From positions 1 through 61,263 of the forward strand of contig JANJTQ010000342.1 in the NCBI GenBank assembly GCA_024711005.1: a DNA stretch of 61,263 bases, given 5' to 3'. Of the stretch, positions 24,041-32,816 are shown one piece after another (the first letter of the stretch is position 1; each line of letters opens with the position of its first letter). Origin of the DNA: Opitutaceae bacterium (lineage in GTDB: Bacteria; Verrucomicrobiota; Verrucomicrobiia; Opitutales; Opitutaceae). Under the pieces are notes generated by a model that did no database searches, was not told the DNA's origin, and saw only the letters and a list, made by a program, of their open reading frames with translations. The position numbers were made by a program, and so were the translations under genes.

Positions 24041-24676
24041 ATGAAACTCAAAGTTTTCAGCTCCGACGGCAAGACCTCCCGCGAACAAGAGTTCGACGGT
24101 TTGCCCACCTTCGAAGGCGACAAAGGCCTTCAGGCCGTGAAAGAAGTCATCGTCGCCATCAACGCCAATAACCGTCTCGGCACCCACTCCACGAAAACCC
24201 GCGGCGAGGTGTCCGGCGGCGGCAAAAAACCTTGGCGTCAAAAGGGCACCGGTCGCGCCCGCGCCGGTTCCACCCGTTCCCCGATCTGGGTTGGCGGTGG
24301 TGTCGTATTCGGTCCGAAGCCCCGCGACTACTCCAAGAAAATCAATTCCAAGGTGAAGGCCCTCGCGTTCAGCCGTGCGCTGTTCGACCGCGCCTCCGCC
24401 GGCGAAATCGACGTCATCGATGCCTTTGAGGTCAACCCGGTCAAGACCAAGGTCCTCAACCAGATCATCGAGCGCATCGCCCCCGAAGGGAAGATTCTCA
24501 TCGTGGATGCCGAGTTCACCGCCGATACCGCTCGTGCCGCCTGCAATCTTGCGCGCATTTCGCTCCAGGAAGCCTGCACGCTCAACACGCTCGATCTCGC
24601 GCAATACAAGAAGATCATCGTCAGCTCCAAAGCCCTCGAGGCGATCATCGCCCGCGTCAACGGAGGTAAGAACTAA
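24041..24676 (+). CDS. rplD: 50S ribosomal protein L4
   Basis: A 211-residue protein lining the exit tunnel. The extended loop TKTRGEVSGGGKKPWRQKGT, GRARAGSTRSPIWVGGGVVF is intact, followed by the globular domain. Its stop overlaps the rplW start by one base (TAATG), and GGAGG at 24661-24665 inside its end serves as the rplW ribosome binding site. Confidence 0.99.
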   Translation: MKLKVFSSDGKTSREQEFDGLPTFEGDKGLQAVKEVIVAINANNRLGTHSTKTRGEVSGGGKKPWRQKGTGRARAGSTRSPIWVGGGVVFGPKPRDYSKKINSKVKALAFSRALFDRASAGEIDVIDAFEVNPVKTKVLNQIIERIAPEGKILIVDAEFTADTARAACNLARISLQEACTLNTLDLAQYKKIIVSSKALEAIIARVNGGKN

Positions 24677-24954
24677 TGAGCGCCAACGTCCTTAAACTCG
24701 TCCGCCTGACTGAAAAGTCCAACAAGCTCTCTTCCGAGCTGGGCCAATACACCTTCGAAGTCGCGATCGGCACCAATAAGCACCAGATCGCCGAAGCTGT
24801 TGAAAAGGCTTTCAAGGTCTCGGTCACCCGCGTCAACACCGCAGTCTATCGCGGTAAAAACAAAAAAGGCCGATCTGGCCGCCCGAGCATGACCTCCGAT
24901 TACAAAAAGGCCGTCGTGACTCTCAAGGCCGGCGACAAGATCGAGCTCGTCTAA
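24676..24954 (+). CDS. rplW: 50S ribosomal protein L23
   Basis: A 92-residue tunnel-exit protein that docks trigger factor and SRP. LVRLTEKSNKLSSELGQYTF and the KTKKxKGRxGR-type loop (YRGKNKKGRSGRPSMTSDYK) are present. The start is fixed by the one-base overlap with rplD and a good ribosome binding site about ten bases upstream. Confidence 0.98.
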   Translation: MSANVLKLVRLTEKSNKLSSELGQYTFEVAIGTNKHQIAEAVEKAFKVSVTRVNTAVYRGKNKKGRSGRPSMTSDYKKAVVTLKAGDKIELV

Positions 24955-24971
24955 CCTGGAGAACACCCAAC

Positions 24972-25838
24972 ATGGCTCTCAAACCTTTCCGTCCCCTTAC
25001 GCCCTCACAGCGATTCACCTCGCTGAACAAGCCCGAGGGTCTTTCCAAAGAACGCCCCGAACGCTCACTCACCGAGTCCAAGTCCAAGACCGGTGGTCGC
25101 AACGTTTATGGTCGCATCACCTCGCGTCGTCGCGGCGGTGGCCACAAGCAGCTCTATCGTATCATTGACTTTAAGCGCGATATCCTCGACATGCCCGCAA
25201 AGGTGCAGGCGATCGAGTATGATCCGAATCGCACCGCGCACATCGCCCTCATCGCTTATGCGAATGGTGAAAAACGCTACATCCTCGCGCCGAAAGGGCT
25301 CAAGGCTGGTGACTCGATCTTTACTTCGAACAAGGCGGCGCTGAACGACTTTAACGTCGGCAACAACTTCCCGCTGGCGATCATCCCGCCCTCGACCAAG
25401 TTGCACAACGTCGAGCTCGTCCCCGGTCGTGGCGCCCAGCTTGGACGCACCGCCGGCACCTCGATCGAACTCGTTAACGTCGAGAACGGCTCAGCCCAGA
25501 TCAAACTTCCTTCCGGCGAAGTGCGCTTGGTCAACCCGCTCTGCCGCGCCACCATCGGCGAAGTCGGCAACGGCGACCAAATCAACGCTTCCCTCGGTAA
25601 GGCCGGACGCAACCGCTGGCTCGGCAAACGTCCCCGCCAGCGCGGTGTGACCATGAACCCGGTCGATCACCCCAACGGTGGTGGTCAAGGCAAGTCCAAG
25701 GGTGGTGGCGGTCGCCAACACCTCGTTTCTCCTTGGGGCCAGCTCGCCAAGGGCTTCCCGACCCGCAAGCGTTCGAAACCCTCGAACAGCCAAATCCTCG
25801 TCCGCCATAACGGTCGCAAGCCGCGCGGTCAGAAGTAA
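24972..25838 (+). CDS. rplB: 50S ribosomal protein L2
   Basis: A 288-residue protein central to peptidyl transferase centre assembly. ALKPFRPLTPSQRFTSL, GRNVYGRITSRRRGGGHKQL, the AQLGRTAGTS segment and the essential C-terminal loop MNPVDHPNGGGQGKSKGGGG with the functionally critical His are present. The length is normal; rpsS follows after 18 bases. Confidence 0.99.
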   Translation: MALKPFRPLTPSQRFTSLNKPEGLSKERPERSLTESKSKTGGRNVYGRITSRRRGGGHKQLYRIIDFKRDILDMPAKVQAIEYDPNRTAHIALIAYANGEKRYILAPKGLKAGDSIFTSNKAALNDFNVGNNFPLAIIPPSTKLHNVELVPGRGAQLGRTAGTSIELVNVENGSAQIKLPSGEVRLVNPLCRATIGEVGNGDQINASLGKAGRNRWLGKRPRQRGVTMNPVDHPNGGGQGKSKGGGGRQHLVSPWGQLAKGFPTRKRSKPSNSQILVRHNGRKPRGQK

Positions 25839-25856
25839 TCCCTACACCTTACCAAC

Positions 25857-26135
25857 ATGGCACGTTCCATCAAAAAAGGTTTCTTCGTTGATTACCACCT
25901 CCTCGAGAAGATCGAGAAGGCCGTCAAGGCCGGTGGTTCCAAGAAGCCGATCCAAACCTGGTCCCGCCGCTCGACGATCACCCCCGATTTCATCGGCCAC
26001 ACGTTTAGCGTTCATAACGGCAAAGCCTTCATCTCCGTGCACGTCACCGAGAACATGGTTGGCCACAAGCTCGGCGAATTCGCGCTCACCCGCGTGTTCA
26101 AGGGCCACGGTGGCATGACCCGCAAGGACGTCTAA
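25857..26135 (+). CDS. rpsS: 30S ribosomal protein S19
   Basis: A 92-residue protein of the 30S head. [40 protein letters not shown] and [20 protein letters not shown] are diagnostic. In the usual S10 operon rplV follows directly; here an unrelated secreted-protein gene starts 14 bases downstream. Confidence 0.99.
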   Translation: MARSIKKGFFVDYHLLEKIEKAVKAGGSKKPIQTWSRRSTITPDFIGHTFSVHNGKAFISVHVTENMVGHKLGEFALTRVFKGHGGMTRKDV

Positions 26136-26149
26136 TCCGCTCTGTCGCC

Positions 26150-26488
26150 ATGCTTCGCCGCCTCGTCACCGCAGCCGTCTTGTTCGCCATCGTTTTCACG
26201 AGCGGCGTACAAGCCTCCGCGCTAATCGAGACCCGGTCGATCGAGGCGGCGCCGGTGGTCGCCGTACAAGCGACCCGTGTCGCGGATATCGTTCTGCTTG
26301 GCGCCGGCTTCGAAGCAGGTCTTCGCCAAGGCATGGTGTTCAGCGTTATCCGTCGTGGGGTGGAGGTCGCCGAGATCATTCTCGTCGAACTTCGTCCCCG
26401 TGCCGGTGCCGCTCTCATCCTGCAACTCGCCCCTGGTCAATCGATCCAGGTCGGCGACACCGCCACCGTCAAAACTCTCAAGGTATAA
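26150..26488 (+). CDS. Small exported protein inserted in the S10 operon
   Basis: A 112-residue protein. Residues 1-22 are a signal peptide (MLRR, then LVTAAVLFAIVFTSGVQA). The mature part reads ADIVLLGAGFEAGLRQGMVF, SVIRR, an alternating hydrophobic stretch and SIQVGDTATVKTLKV. The pattern of a Gly at a turn, LRxGMxFxVxR and a terminal VGD resembles the small beta-barrel of FlgT C-terminal-like envelope proteins. It lies 14 bases after rpsS and 67 before rplV, same strand, with host-like codon use, so co-expression with ribosomal proteins is likely. Function unknown. Confidence 0.75.
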   Translation: MLRRLVTAAVLFAIVFTSGVQASALIETRSIEAAPVVAVQATRVADIVLLGAGFEAGLRQGMVFSVIRRGVEVAEIILVELRPRAGAALILQLAPGQSIQVGDTATVKTLKV

Positions 26489-26555
26489 TCAATAAACTCA
26501 AAAGGGCAGGGGACTCACGGTCCTGCTGTCGCCCCAAAAGGGAATCTTAATCACA

Positions 26556-26897
26556 ATGGAAGTCCAAGCCCTCACCCGCTACGCGCGCATGTCACCCAAG
26601 AAGGTGCGCGAAGTTGTTCGAACCATCCAAGGTCGCAAAGCCAACGATGCCGTCGATCTCCTCACGCTCATTCCGCGCAAGTCCGCACGTCTGATCGTTA
26701 AGACGCTCAAGAGCGCCATCGCCAACGCCGAAAACAACAACAACCTCTCGTCCGATTCCCTCGTCGTGAAGAGCGCCCTTGTTGAGAACGGTCCGGTCCT
26801 CAAGCGCTTCAAAGCCGGTGCCCGCGGCACCGCGATGCCCCGCCGCAAGAAGATGTCCCACATCCGCATCGTCCTCTCCGACGGTAACTCCAACTAA
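26556..26897 (+). CDS. rplV: 50S ribosomal protein L22
   Basis: A 113-residue tunnel protein. MEVQALTRYARMSPKKVREV, SARLIVKTLKSAIANAENNN and the beta-hairpin tip ARGTAMPRRKKMSHIRIVLS are typical. The 67-base spacer upstream holds a GCAGG/CCTGC-based hairpin and precedes the ATG with little Shine-Dalgarno character. rpsC starts 9 bases downstream. Confidence 0.98.
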   Translation: MEVQALTRYARMSPKKVREVVRTIQGRKANDAVDLLTLIPRKSARLIVKTLKSAIANAENNNNLSSDSLVVKSALVENGPVLKRFKAGARGTAMPRRKKMSHIRIVLSDGNSN

Positions 26898-26906
26898 TTT
26901 ACTCCC

Positions 26907-27542
26907 ATGGGCCAAAAGACCAACCCGATCGGCTTCCGCCTCGCTGTCCGCCGTAACTGGCAGTCCCGCTGGTATGCCACCAAGAAGGACTTCGCCAAGC
27001 TCCTCCACGAGGATCAGATCATCCGTGAGAAGCTCATGGAGAAGCTGAAACAGGCTTCCGTTCCCCGCATCTTCATCGAGCGCGCCTCAAACCGTGTCCG
27101 CGTCAAGATCTACACCGCCCGTCCCGGTATCGTCATCGGCCGCAAAGGTGCCGAGATCGAGAACATCAAGGCGGAGCTCTCAAAGCTCACCGGCAAGGAC
27201 ATCCTTCTCGACATCCAAGAGGTCAAGAAGCCCGAAATCGAGGCACAGCTCGTCGCCGAGAACGTCTGTCTCCAGCTCGAACGCCGCATCGCTTTCCGTC
27301 GCGCCATGAAGAAGGCCGTCGAAATGGCCATGGCGCTCGGTGCCGAAGGTATTCGTATCCAGTCCTCCGGCCGCCTTGGTGGCGCCGATATCGCCCGCCG
27401 TGAATGGCAGCGCAAGGGCCGTGTGCCGTTGCACACCCTTCGTGAAAACATCGACTACGGTTTTGCCGAGGCGAAAACCGTATACGGCAAGATCGGCGTC
27501 AAATGCTGGATCTGCAAAAAGGAAGCCGACACCACGGTCTAA
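26907..27542 (+). CDS. rpsC: 30S ribosomal protein S3
   Basis: A 211-residue mRNA-entry protein. [20 protein letters not shown], the KH-domain GxxG ([19 protein letters not shown]) and the C-terminal domain ([33 protein letters not shown]) are intact. The C-terminus [12 protein letters not shown] carries a CxxC pair that is not general for S3. Confidence 0.98.
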   Translation: MGQKTNPIGFRLAVRRNWQSRWYATKKDFAKLLHEDQIIREKLMEKLKQASVPRIFIERASNRVRVKIYTARPGIVIGRKGAEIENIKAELSKLTGKDILLDIQEVKKPEIEAQLVAENVCLQLERRIAFRRAMKKAVEMAMALGAEGIRIQSSGRLGGADIARREWQRKGRVPLHTLRENIDYGFAEAKTVYGKIGVKCWICKKEADTTV

Positions 27543-27583
27543 TCCGTCGGTCGCCATAACCACTTAACAAAAGAGAAACCATC

Positions 27584-28006
27584 ATGGCTCTCGCTCCCGC
27601 ACGCACCAAATACCGCAAATCCCAGAAGGGTTCCCGCAAGGGCAACGCCAAGCGTGGCAACACGATTGCCTTCGGCGAATTCGCCCTTCAATCCCTCAGC
27701 CGTGGTCCGATGACCGGCCAGCAGATCGAGGCCGCTCGCGTCACCATCTCGCGCCATCTGAAACGCAAGGGTAAACTCTGGATTCGCGTTTTCCCCCACA
27801 AGCCGATCACCAAAAAGCCCGCCGAAGTGCGCATGGGCTCCGGTAAAGGCGCGGTGGAATACTACATCGCCCAGATCAAGCCCGGCGCCGTCCTCTTTGA
27901 GCTGGCCGGTGTTCCTCTCACAATCGCGAAGGAAGCCTTCCGGCTCGCCGACGCCAAACTGCCCTTCCGCTGCCGTTTCATCGTGCGCGAAGGCGCCGTC
28001 GCCTAA
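27584..28006 (+). CDS. rplP: 50S ribosomal protein L16
   Basis: A 140-residue protein near the A-site tRNA elbow. [20 protein letters not shown], the [20 protein letters not shown] segment and [34 protein letters not shown] are canonical. It lies between rpsC (41 bases) and rpmC (32 bases). Confidence 0.98.
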   Translation: MALAPARTKYRKSQKGSRKGNAKRGNTIAFGEFALQSLSRGPMTGQQIEAARVTISRHLKRKGKLWIRVFPHKPITKKPAEVRMGSGKGAVEYYIAQIKPGAVLFELAGVPLTIAKEAFRLADAKLPFRCRFIVREGAVA

Positions 28007-28038
28007 ACACATCCGGCCTACCGCTAGGAACCAACGCC

Positions 28039-28245
28039 ATGAGCAAGAAGACCAATCCCATTAACGAACTCGCCCCCGCCGAGATCGCTGTCAAGTTGAC
28101 CGAAACCCGCGAGAAACTGCTCCACCTCCGCCTGCGCAAGCAGACCGGACAGGTCGAGAAGACCCACGAGCTGCGCACCCTCCGCAAGGACATCGCCCGT
28201 CTCGAGACCGCGCGCAACGCCAAGAACAAGAAGGCCGCCGCTTAA
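28039..28245 (+). CDS. rpmC: 50S ribosomal protein L29
   Basis: A 68-residue, two-helix tunnel-exit protein. [20 protein letters not shown] followed by [19 protein letters not shown] is the L29 signature (RxxxARxxT-like C-terminal helix). Length normal. Lies in standard order between rplP and rpsQ. Confidence 0.95.
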   Translation: MSKKTNPINELAPAEIAVKLTETREKLLHLRLRKQTGQVEKTHELRTLRKDIARLETARNAKNKKAAA

Positions 28246-28280
28246 TCCCGGCACGCGCCGTCTCCAACCCGTATACGAAC

Positions 28281-28613
28281 ATGTCCACCACGACCCGCAA
28301 TTCCCGCAAGGACCTCACCGGCTTCGTCACCAGCCGCTCTGGCGACAAGTCCATCAAGGTCACCGTCCCTTACAAGATCCCGCACCCCCGCTACCAGAAG
28401 ACCATCAATCGTAAGACCGTCGTGCACGTCCACGACGAGAAGAACGAAACGAAGGTCGGCGACAAGGTTGAGATCATGGAAACCCGTCCTCTTAGCCGCC
28501 TCAAGCGCTGGCGCATCGTGCGCGTGATTGAGGCCGCCGTCGCCGCCGATGGCCTCGCCATCACCGAAACGGATGTCGCCGATCTCGTCCCCACCAAGAC
28601 GACCAAGGCCTGA
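28281..28613 (+). CDS. rpsQ: 30S ribosomal protein S17 with a C-terminal extension
   Basis: A 110-residue protein; most bacterial S17 are about 85. The OB-fold core shows NSRKDLTGFVTSRSGDKSIK, YQKTINRKTVVHVHDEKNET and VGDKVEIMETRPLSRLKRWR. The last 25 or so residues (AAVAADGLAITETDVADLVP onward) extend beyond the core and are Ala/Asp/Val-rich. Binds 16S rRNA helix 11. Confidence 0.96.
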   Translation: MSTTTRNSRKDLTGFVTSRSGDKSIKVTVPYKIPHPRYQKTINRKTVVHVHDEKNETKVGDKVEIMETRPLSRLKRWRIVRVIEAAVAADGLAITETDVADLVPTKTTKA

Positions 28614-28645
28614 TCCGTCATAACCTTTAAAGAAAAAGATTCGTC

Positions 28646-29011
28646 ATGCTCCAACTCCGTTCATGGGTAGAAGTGGCCGATAACACAGGCGCCCGCCGCG
28701 CCATGTTCATCCGCAAAAAAGGCCAGAACACCAACACCGCCGGTGTCGGTGACGTCGTCACAGTCCACATCAAGGAAAGCTCCACCGATGCTTCTGTGAA
28801 GAAGGGTGAGGTGGCCAAGGCCGTCATCATTCGCACCAAGGCTCCGGTCCGCCGTGCCGATGGCAGCTACCTGCGTTTCGACAGCAACGCTGTCGTCATC
28901 CTCACTCCGGATGGCAATCCCAAGGGCACCCGTATCTTCGGCCCTGTCGCGCGCGAACTGCGCGCGAAGAATTTCATGAAGATCATCTCCCTCGCTCCGG
29001 AGGTTCTCTAA
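28646..29011 (+). CDS. rplN: 50S ribosomal protein L14
   Basis: A 121-residue intersubunit-bridge protein. [40 protein letters not shown] and [28 protein letters not shown] are canonical. It is followed after one base by rplX. Confidence 0.99.
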   Translation: MLQLRSWVEVADNTGARRAMFIRKKGQNTNTAGVGDVVTVHIKESSTDASVKKGEVAKAVIIRTKAPVRRADGSYLRFDSNAVVILTPDGNPKGTRIFGPVARELRAKNFMKIISLAPEVL

Positions 29012-29012
29012 A

Positions 29013-29279
29013 ATGGCCACCAAATATCACGTTAAACGCGGCGACGAGGTCGTCGTCATCGCCGGTTCTCAAAAAGGCAAGTCAGGCAAGGTCCTTGAGA
29101 TCCTCCCTTCCAAAGACCGCGTGCGCGTCGAAGGCATTGCCATGCTGAAGCGCCACACCAAGAAGTCCCAGGAGAACCCCAACGGCGCAATCGTCGAGCG
29201 CGAAGGCTCCGTGCACGTTTCAAATCTCCAGAAAAAAGCTGTGTTCGACGCGTCCAAAAAACGCGCGGCCAAAGCCTGA
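29013..29279 (+). CDS. rplX: 50S ribosomal protein L24
   Basis: An 88-residue assembly initiator. The KOW motif GDEVVVIAGSQKGKSGKVLE and the HTKKSQENPNGAIVEREGSV segment identify it. It begins one base after the rplN stop and is followed by an unusually wide 125-base gap before rplE. Confidence 0.98.
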   Translation: MATKYHVKRGDEVVVIAGSQKGKSGKVLEILPSKDRVRVEGIAMLKRHTKKSQENPNGAIVEREGSVHVSNLQKKAVFDASKKRAAKA

Positions 29280-29312
29280 TTCATTCATAATTCAAAATAG
29301 CGCTTGCCAGGG

Positions 29313-29356
29313 TCGAAGCTACTCCATGTAACTTCGGCCCTTTTCGGCCTATAATA
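29313..29356 (+). promoter_or_regulatory. Hairpin plus candidate -10 box before rplE
   Basis: In the 125-base rplX-rplE gap, GTCGAAG (29313-29319) pairs with CTTCGGC (29333-29339), followed by CCTTTT and then a consensus TATAAT at 29351-29356. The hexamer 17 bases upstream of TATAAT is TGTAAC, a poor -35, so the promoter reading is tentative. A further GGGTC/GACCC dyad (29377-29397 region) lies between it and rplE. The layout suggests an internal break or extra entry point in the spc operon. Confidence 0.4.
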
Positions 29357-29404
29357 CACACTCAAATTGTCATCCGGGTCGGTAATCCGGTGACCCTTAC
29401 CATA

Positions 29405-30001
29405 ATGAGCAAAAGAACTCCCTTCCTTAAACAGCACTACACCGAGCAGGTCGTCCCCGCCTTGGTGAAGAGCCGCGGCTATAAGAACTCTCACGAGGTT
29501 CCGACGATCACGAAGATCTCCCTCAACACCGGCATTGATGCCGAGGCCGATAAGAACCAGATCGCCGATATCCAGCGCGATCTTGCTGCCATCGCCGGAC
29601 AAAAGCCCGTGCTTTCAAAGTCCAAGAAGGCTATTTCAAATTTCAAATTGCGCCAAGGCCAGATCGTCGGCGCGCACGTCACCCTTCGTGGCGAACGCAT
29701 GTGGGATTTCCTCTATCGCCTTCTGGCGATCGCGCTCCCCACCATTCGTGACTTCCGTGGTGTCGGTTCCCGACTTGACGGTCAGGGCAATTATAACCTC
29801 GGTGTCACGGACTTCACTATCTTCCCGGAAATCTCCGTGGAGAACGTCAAAAAAGCAATGGGCCTTGATGTTACCATCGTGACCACTGCCTCGACTGACG
29901 AAGAGGGCCGTGAGCTGCTCAAGCTCCTCGGCATGCCTTTCCGCCGCACCGAGCAGCAGGTCGCCGCTGACGCCGCCGCTGCCAAATCCAACGCCGCCTA
30001 A
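29405..30001 (+). CDS. rplE: 50S ribosomal protein L5
   Basis: A 198-residue 5S rRNA-binding protein. RTPFLKQHYTEQVVPALVKS, the L5 signature KKAISNFKLRQGQIVGAHVT, then LRGERMWDFLYRLLAIALPT and RDFRGVGSRLDGQGNYNLGV are present. The ATG at 29405 gives the family N-terminus; a further upstream start would add only five unrelated residues. A short Ala-rich tail ends the protein. Confidence 0.98.
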   Translation: MSKRTPFLKQHYTEQVVPALVKSRGYKNSHEVPTITKISLNTGIDAEADKNQIADIQRDLAAIAGQKPVLSKSKKAISNFKLRQGQIVGAHVTLRGERMWDFLYRLLAIALPTIRDFRGVGSRLDGQGNYNLGVTDFTIFPEISVENVKKAMGLDVTIVTTASTDEEGRELLKLLGMPFRRTEQQVAADAAAAKSNAA

Positions 30002-30013
30002 CCCTCTTTCGCC

Positions 30014-30319
30014 ATGCCGAAGACCTCCGCAATCAATCGTAACGAGAAGCGCAAGGCGCTTACCGCCAAGTTCGCCGCCAAGCGCGCCGAACTCAAGGCC
30101 ATCCTCGCCAACCCCGCTTCCAACGACGAAGAATTTTTCGCCGCGCAGAAGAAGCTTCAGAAACTCCCCCGCAACTCGTCGAAGACCCGCATTCGCAATC
30201 GCTGCGCCATGAGTGGCCGCCCGCGCGCCTTCATTCGCAAGTTCGGCGTTTCCCGTATCACCTTCCGCGAATTGGCCTTGTCCGGTAAAATTCCGGGCGT
30301 GACCAAGTCCTCCTGGTAA
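30014..30319 (+). CDS. rpsN: 30S ribosomal protein S14 (zinc-free form)
   Basis: A 101-residue S14 of the long, cysteine-poor type: it ends [41 protein letters not shown] and has a single Cys instead of the CxxC pairs of the short zinc form. It sits in the 30S head next to S19 and S3. 12 bases after rplE. Confidence 0.98.
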   Translation: MPKTSAINRNEKRKALTAKFAAKRAELKAILANPASNDEEFFAAQKKLQKLPRNSSKTRIRNRCAMSGRPRAFIRKFGVSRITFRELALSGKIPGVTKSSW

Positions 30320-30378
30320 TCTTTCGGGGCCACGGGGGTCGGATATGACCCGCGCGCTCCAACAAAACAACATCCACC

Positions 30379-30771
30379 ATGACAGATCCCGTCAGCGACT
30401 TCCTGACCCGCCTCCGCAATGCGTCAAAGGCCGGTCTCGCCGAGTGCGTTTCGCCGCATTCCAAACTCAAGGAGAGCCTTGCCGCCATCCTTAATGCCGA
30501 AGGCTTCGTCTCCGGCGTCTCGCTGAGTGTTGACGACCGGGGCCACAAGACCCTCGTCGTCAAACTCAAGTATGTCGACAACGCACCGGCTATCACGAAC
30601 CTGTCGCGGGTTTCGACTCCCGGCCGTCGTCTCTATTACAGCTACACGGAAATCCCCCGCGTGCTGAACGGCCTAGGCATCAGCATTCTCTCGACCTCGA
30701 AGGGTTTGCTAAAGGACCAAGACGCCCGCCGCCAGAAGGTTGGCGGCGAATTGCTCTGCAACGTTTGGTAA
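30379..30771 (+). CDS. rpsH: 30S ribosomal protein S8
   Basis: A 130-residue 16S rRNA central-domain binder. It begins TDPVSDFLTRLRNASKAGLA and contains RVSTPGRRLYYSYTEIPRVL and the end GISILSTSKGLLKDQDARRQ, KVGGELLCNVW. In enterobacteria S8 represses the spc operon through an rplE leader; no matching site was recognised here. A small GGGTC/GACCC hairpin lies in the 59-base spacer before it. Confidence 0.98.
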   Translation: MTDPVSDFLTRLRNASKAGLAECVSPHSKLKESLAAILNAEGFVSGVSLSVDDRGHKTLVVKLKYVDNAPAITNLSRVSTPGRRLYYSYTEIPRVLNGLGISILSTSKGLLKDQDARRQKVGGELLCNVW

Positions 30772-30787
30772 CCAGGAGAACCATCAC

Positions 30788-31324
30788 ATGTCTCGTATCG
30801 GTAAAGTTCCCGTTCCCATTCCCGACAAGGTCAAGGTCGACATCAAAGGCCACACCGTTTCGGTCGAAGGCCCCAAGGGCAAGGTTTCCAAGACCTTCGC
30901 CCCGGTTGTCTCGATCACCCTCGCTGATAAGCAGGTCACTGTCGCCCCGTCCGAAGACAGCCGTTTTTCCCGCGCCATGTTCGGTACCGTCCGTTCGGTG
31001 ATCGCCGGCATGATCAAAGGTGCCTCCGAAGGCTTCGTGAAAGATCTCGAGATTCAGGGCGTCGGCTTCAAAGCCAACCTCAAGGGCAAGCAGCTTGATC
31101 TCGCGCTCGGTTACTCACACGCCATTCTTTTCGACATTCCCGAGGGCATCAAGATCACCGTCACCGACCAGACCAAGGTCAAGGTTGAGGGTGCTGACAA
31201 ACAGCTTGTTGGAGCAGTCACGGCGGAAATCCGCAGCTATTATCCGCCCGAGCCTTATAAAGGCAAAGGTGTCCGCATCGTTGGCGAACGCGTCCGCCGC
31301 AAGGAAGGCAAGACGGTCGCTTAA
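30788..31324 (+). CDS. rplF: 50S ribosomal protein L6
   Basis: A 178-residue protein with two L6 repeats. SRIGKVPVPIPDKVKVDIKG begins it, and the family signature near the C-terminus reads YYPPEPYKGKGVRIVGERVR, RKEGKTV. The ATG at 30788 is preferred over an in-frame upstream ATG at 30740 that lies inside rpsH. AGGAG at 30775-30779 provides the ribosome binding site. Confidence 0.98.
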   Translation: MSRIGKVPVPIPDKVKVDIKGHTVSVEGPKGKVSKTFAPVVSITLADKQVTVAPSEDSRFSRAMFGTVRSVIAGMIKGASEGFVKDLEIQGVGFKANLKGKQLDLALGYSHAILFDIPEGIKITVTDQTKVKVEGADKQLVGAVTAEIRSYYPPEPYKGKGVRIVGERVRRKEGKTVA

Positions 31325-31368
31325 CGTTTATCACAACCATTTATCTGCTCTCAAGGGCCGTATAACCC

Positions 31369-31731
31369 ATGAATACTATCCGCAAAGCCGACCTGCTCCA
31401 GAAGCGTCGTTGGCGTATCCGCAAGAAGGTGTTCGGCACTGCCGCACGTCCTCGTCTTGCCGTCCGCTTCACCAGCAAGCATATCTACGCTCAGGCGATC
31501 AACGACGAGGCCGGCACCACGCTCGCGTTTCTCTCCAGCCTGGATGCCGATCTGCGCAAGCAGAAGCTCGGTGCAAACCTCGCCGGTGCCAAGTCCCTTG
31601 GCGTCGCTTTTGCCGCCAAGGCCAAGGCCGCCGGTATCACCTCCGTTGTGTTCGACCGCTCGGGCGCTCTCTACCACGGTAAAGTCAAAGTCTTCGCCGA
31701 TGCCGCACGCGAAGGTGGTCTTGAATTCTAA
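31369..31731 (+). CDS. rplR: 50S ribosomal protein L18
   Basis: A 120-residue 5S rRNA-binding protein. The basic N-terminus (KADLLQKRRWRIRKKVFGTA) is followed by RPRLAVRFTSKHIYAQAIND and the end FDRSGALYHGKVKVFADAAR, EGGLEF. Only 3 bases separate it from rpsE, implying coupled translation. Confidence 0.98.
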   Translation: MNTIRKADLLQKRRWRIRKKVFGTAARPRLAVRFTSKHIYAQAINDEAGTTLAFLSSLDADLRKQKLGANLAGAKSLGVAFAAKAKAAGITSVVFDRSGALYHGKVKVFADAAREGGLEF

Positions 31732-31734
31732 ACT

Positions 31735-32295
31735 ATGAGCACTGGAATTATTCCCCCCGCTCCTTCAAACGAGCGCCCTCCCCGCCGTGAAAACCGTGGG
31801 CCTCGTGAAATCCCGAAGTCCTACGACGAGCACGGCAACGAACTCGTTGAGAAGATCGTGTTCATCAACCGCTGCGCCAAAGTGGTGAAAGGCGGCCGTC
31901 GCTTTAGCTTCTCCGCGCTCTCCGTCGTCGGAGATCGCAAGGGTCGCGTCGGCATCGGCTATGGCAAGGCGAACGAGGTTCCCGAGGCCATTCGGAAGAG
32001 CACCGAAAACGCCAAGAAGAACTTCGTGAGCGTGAAGCTTAAGGGCGACACCATCCCTCACGACGTCATGGGCATTGCCGATGGCGGCAAGGTTCTCCTT
32101 CGCCCCGCCTCGACCGGTACCGGCCTCATCGCCGGTGGCGCCGTTCGCGCGGTACTCGAAGCGGCAGGCATCAAGAACATCCTCACCAAGTCCAGCGGTT
32201 CCAGCAACCACATCGCCGTGGTGCATGCGACTCTCAACGGTCTCTTGCAGCTCCGTCCCGCCGAGGAGATCAAAGCCCTTCGCTCGGCTTCATAA
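31735..32295 (+). CDS. rpsE: 30S ribosomal protein S5
   Basis: A 186-residue accuracy protein. After a Pro/Arg-rich N-terminal extension of about 30 residues come the S5 core motifs [40 protein letters not shown], and [20 protein letters not shown]. In most bacteria rpmD (L30) follows; here the next gene, 63 bases on, is rplO. Confidence 0.98.
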   Translation: MSTGIIPPAPSNERPPRRENRGPREIPKSYDEHGNELVEKIVFINRCAKVVKGGRRFSFSALSVVGDRKGRVGIGYGKANEVPEAIRKSTENAKKNFVSVKLKGDTIPHDVMGIADGGKVLLRPASTGTGLIAGGAVRAVLEAAGIKNILTKSSGSSNHIAVVHATLNGLLQLRPAEEIKALRSAS

Positions 32296-32358
32296 AATTC
32301 ATCATCCGAGTCCCATCTTGCGCTCAAGCAGGGTGGGGCGCCCAATCCAGGAACACTC

Positions 32359-32805
32359 ATGAAACTTCACGAACTTAAGAACGTTAAAGGTGCCGTCCAT
32401 CGCAAGAAGCGCGTCGGCTGCGGCGAAGGCGGCGGCCACGGCAAGACCTCCGGTCGCGGTGGCAAGGGCCAGTCGGCTCGCTCCGGCAGCTCGATCCGCC
32501 CCGGCTTCGAAGGCGGCCAGATGCCTCTCTACCGCAAGTTGCCGCATCGCGGCTTCAACCAGGCCGCGTTCCGCAACGCACCCGAGGTTGTCAACATCGG
32601 CGACTTCGCCAAGCTCGACGCCAGCATCACGGAATTGAACTCCGAGGTGCTTGCCCAAGCCGGCCTCGTTCGCGGCGACAAGAAGTTGCTCAAGGTCCTT
32701 GGCGAAGGTGAACTGAACCGGGCCTTCAAGGTCACTGCCTCCAAGTTCTCGGAAACCGCCAAGGCCAAGATCGAGGCCGCCGGCGGCCAGGCCATCGTCG
32801 CCTGA
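32359..32805 (+). CDS. rplO: 50S ribosomal protein L15
   Basis: A 148-residue protein. MKLHELKNVKGAVHRKKRVG, the glycine-rich GEGGGHGKTSGRGGKGQSAR and FEGGQMPLYRKLPHRGFNQA are L15 signatures. It is directly followed by a strong intrinsic terminator, so it appears to end this part of the spc operon. Confidence 0.98.
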   Translation: MKLHELKNVKGAVHRKKRVGCGEGGGHGKTSGRGGKGQSARSGSSIRPGFEGGQMPLYRKLPHRGFNQAAFRNAPEVVNIGDFAKLDASITELNSEVLAQAGLVRGDKKLLKVLGEGELNRAFKVTASKFSETAKAKIEAAGGQAIVA

Positions 32806-32816
32806 TTACAGGTGCA

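Noticed and set aside
26484-26489. A TATAAT box at the end of the exported S10-operon gene
   Set aside because: It coincides with the end of the coding sequence and has no -35-like hexamer at 16-18 bases.
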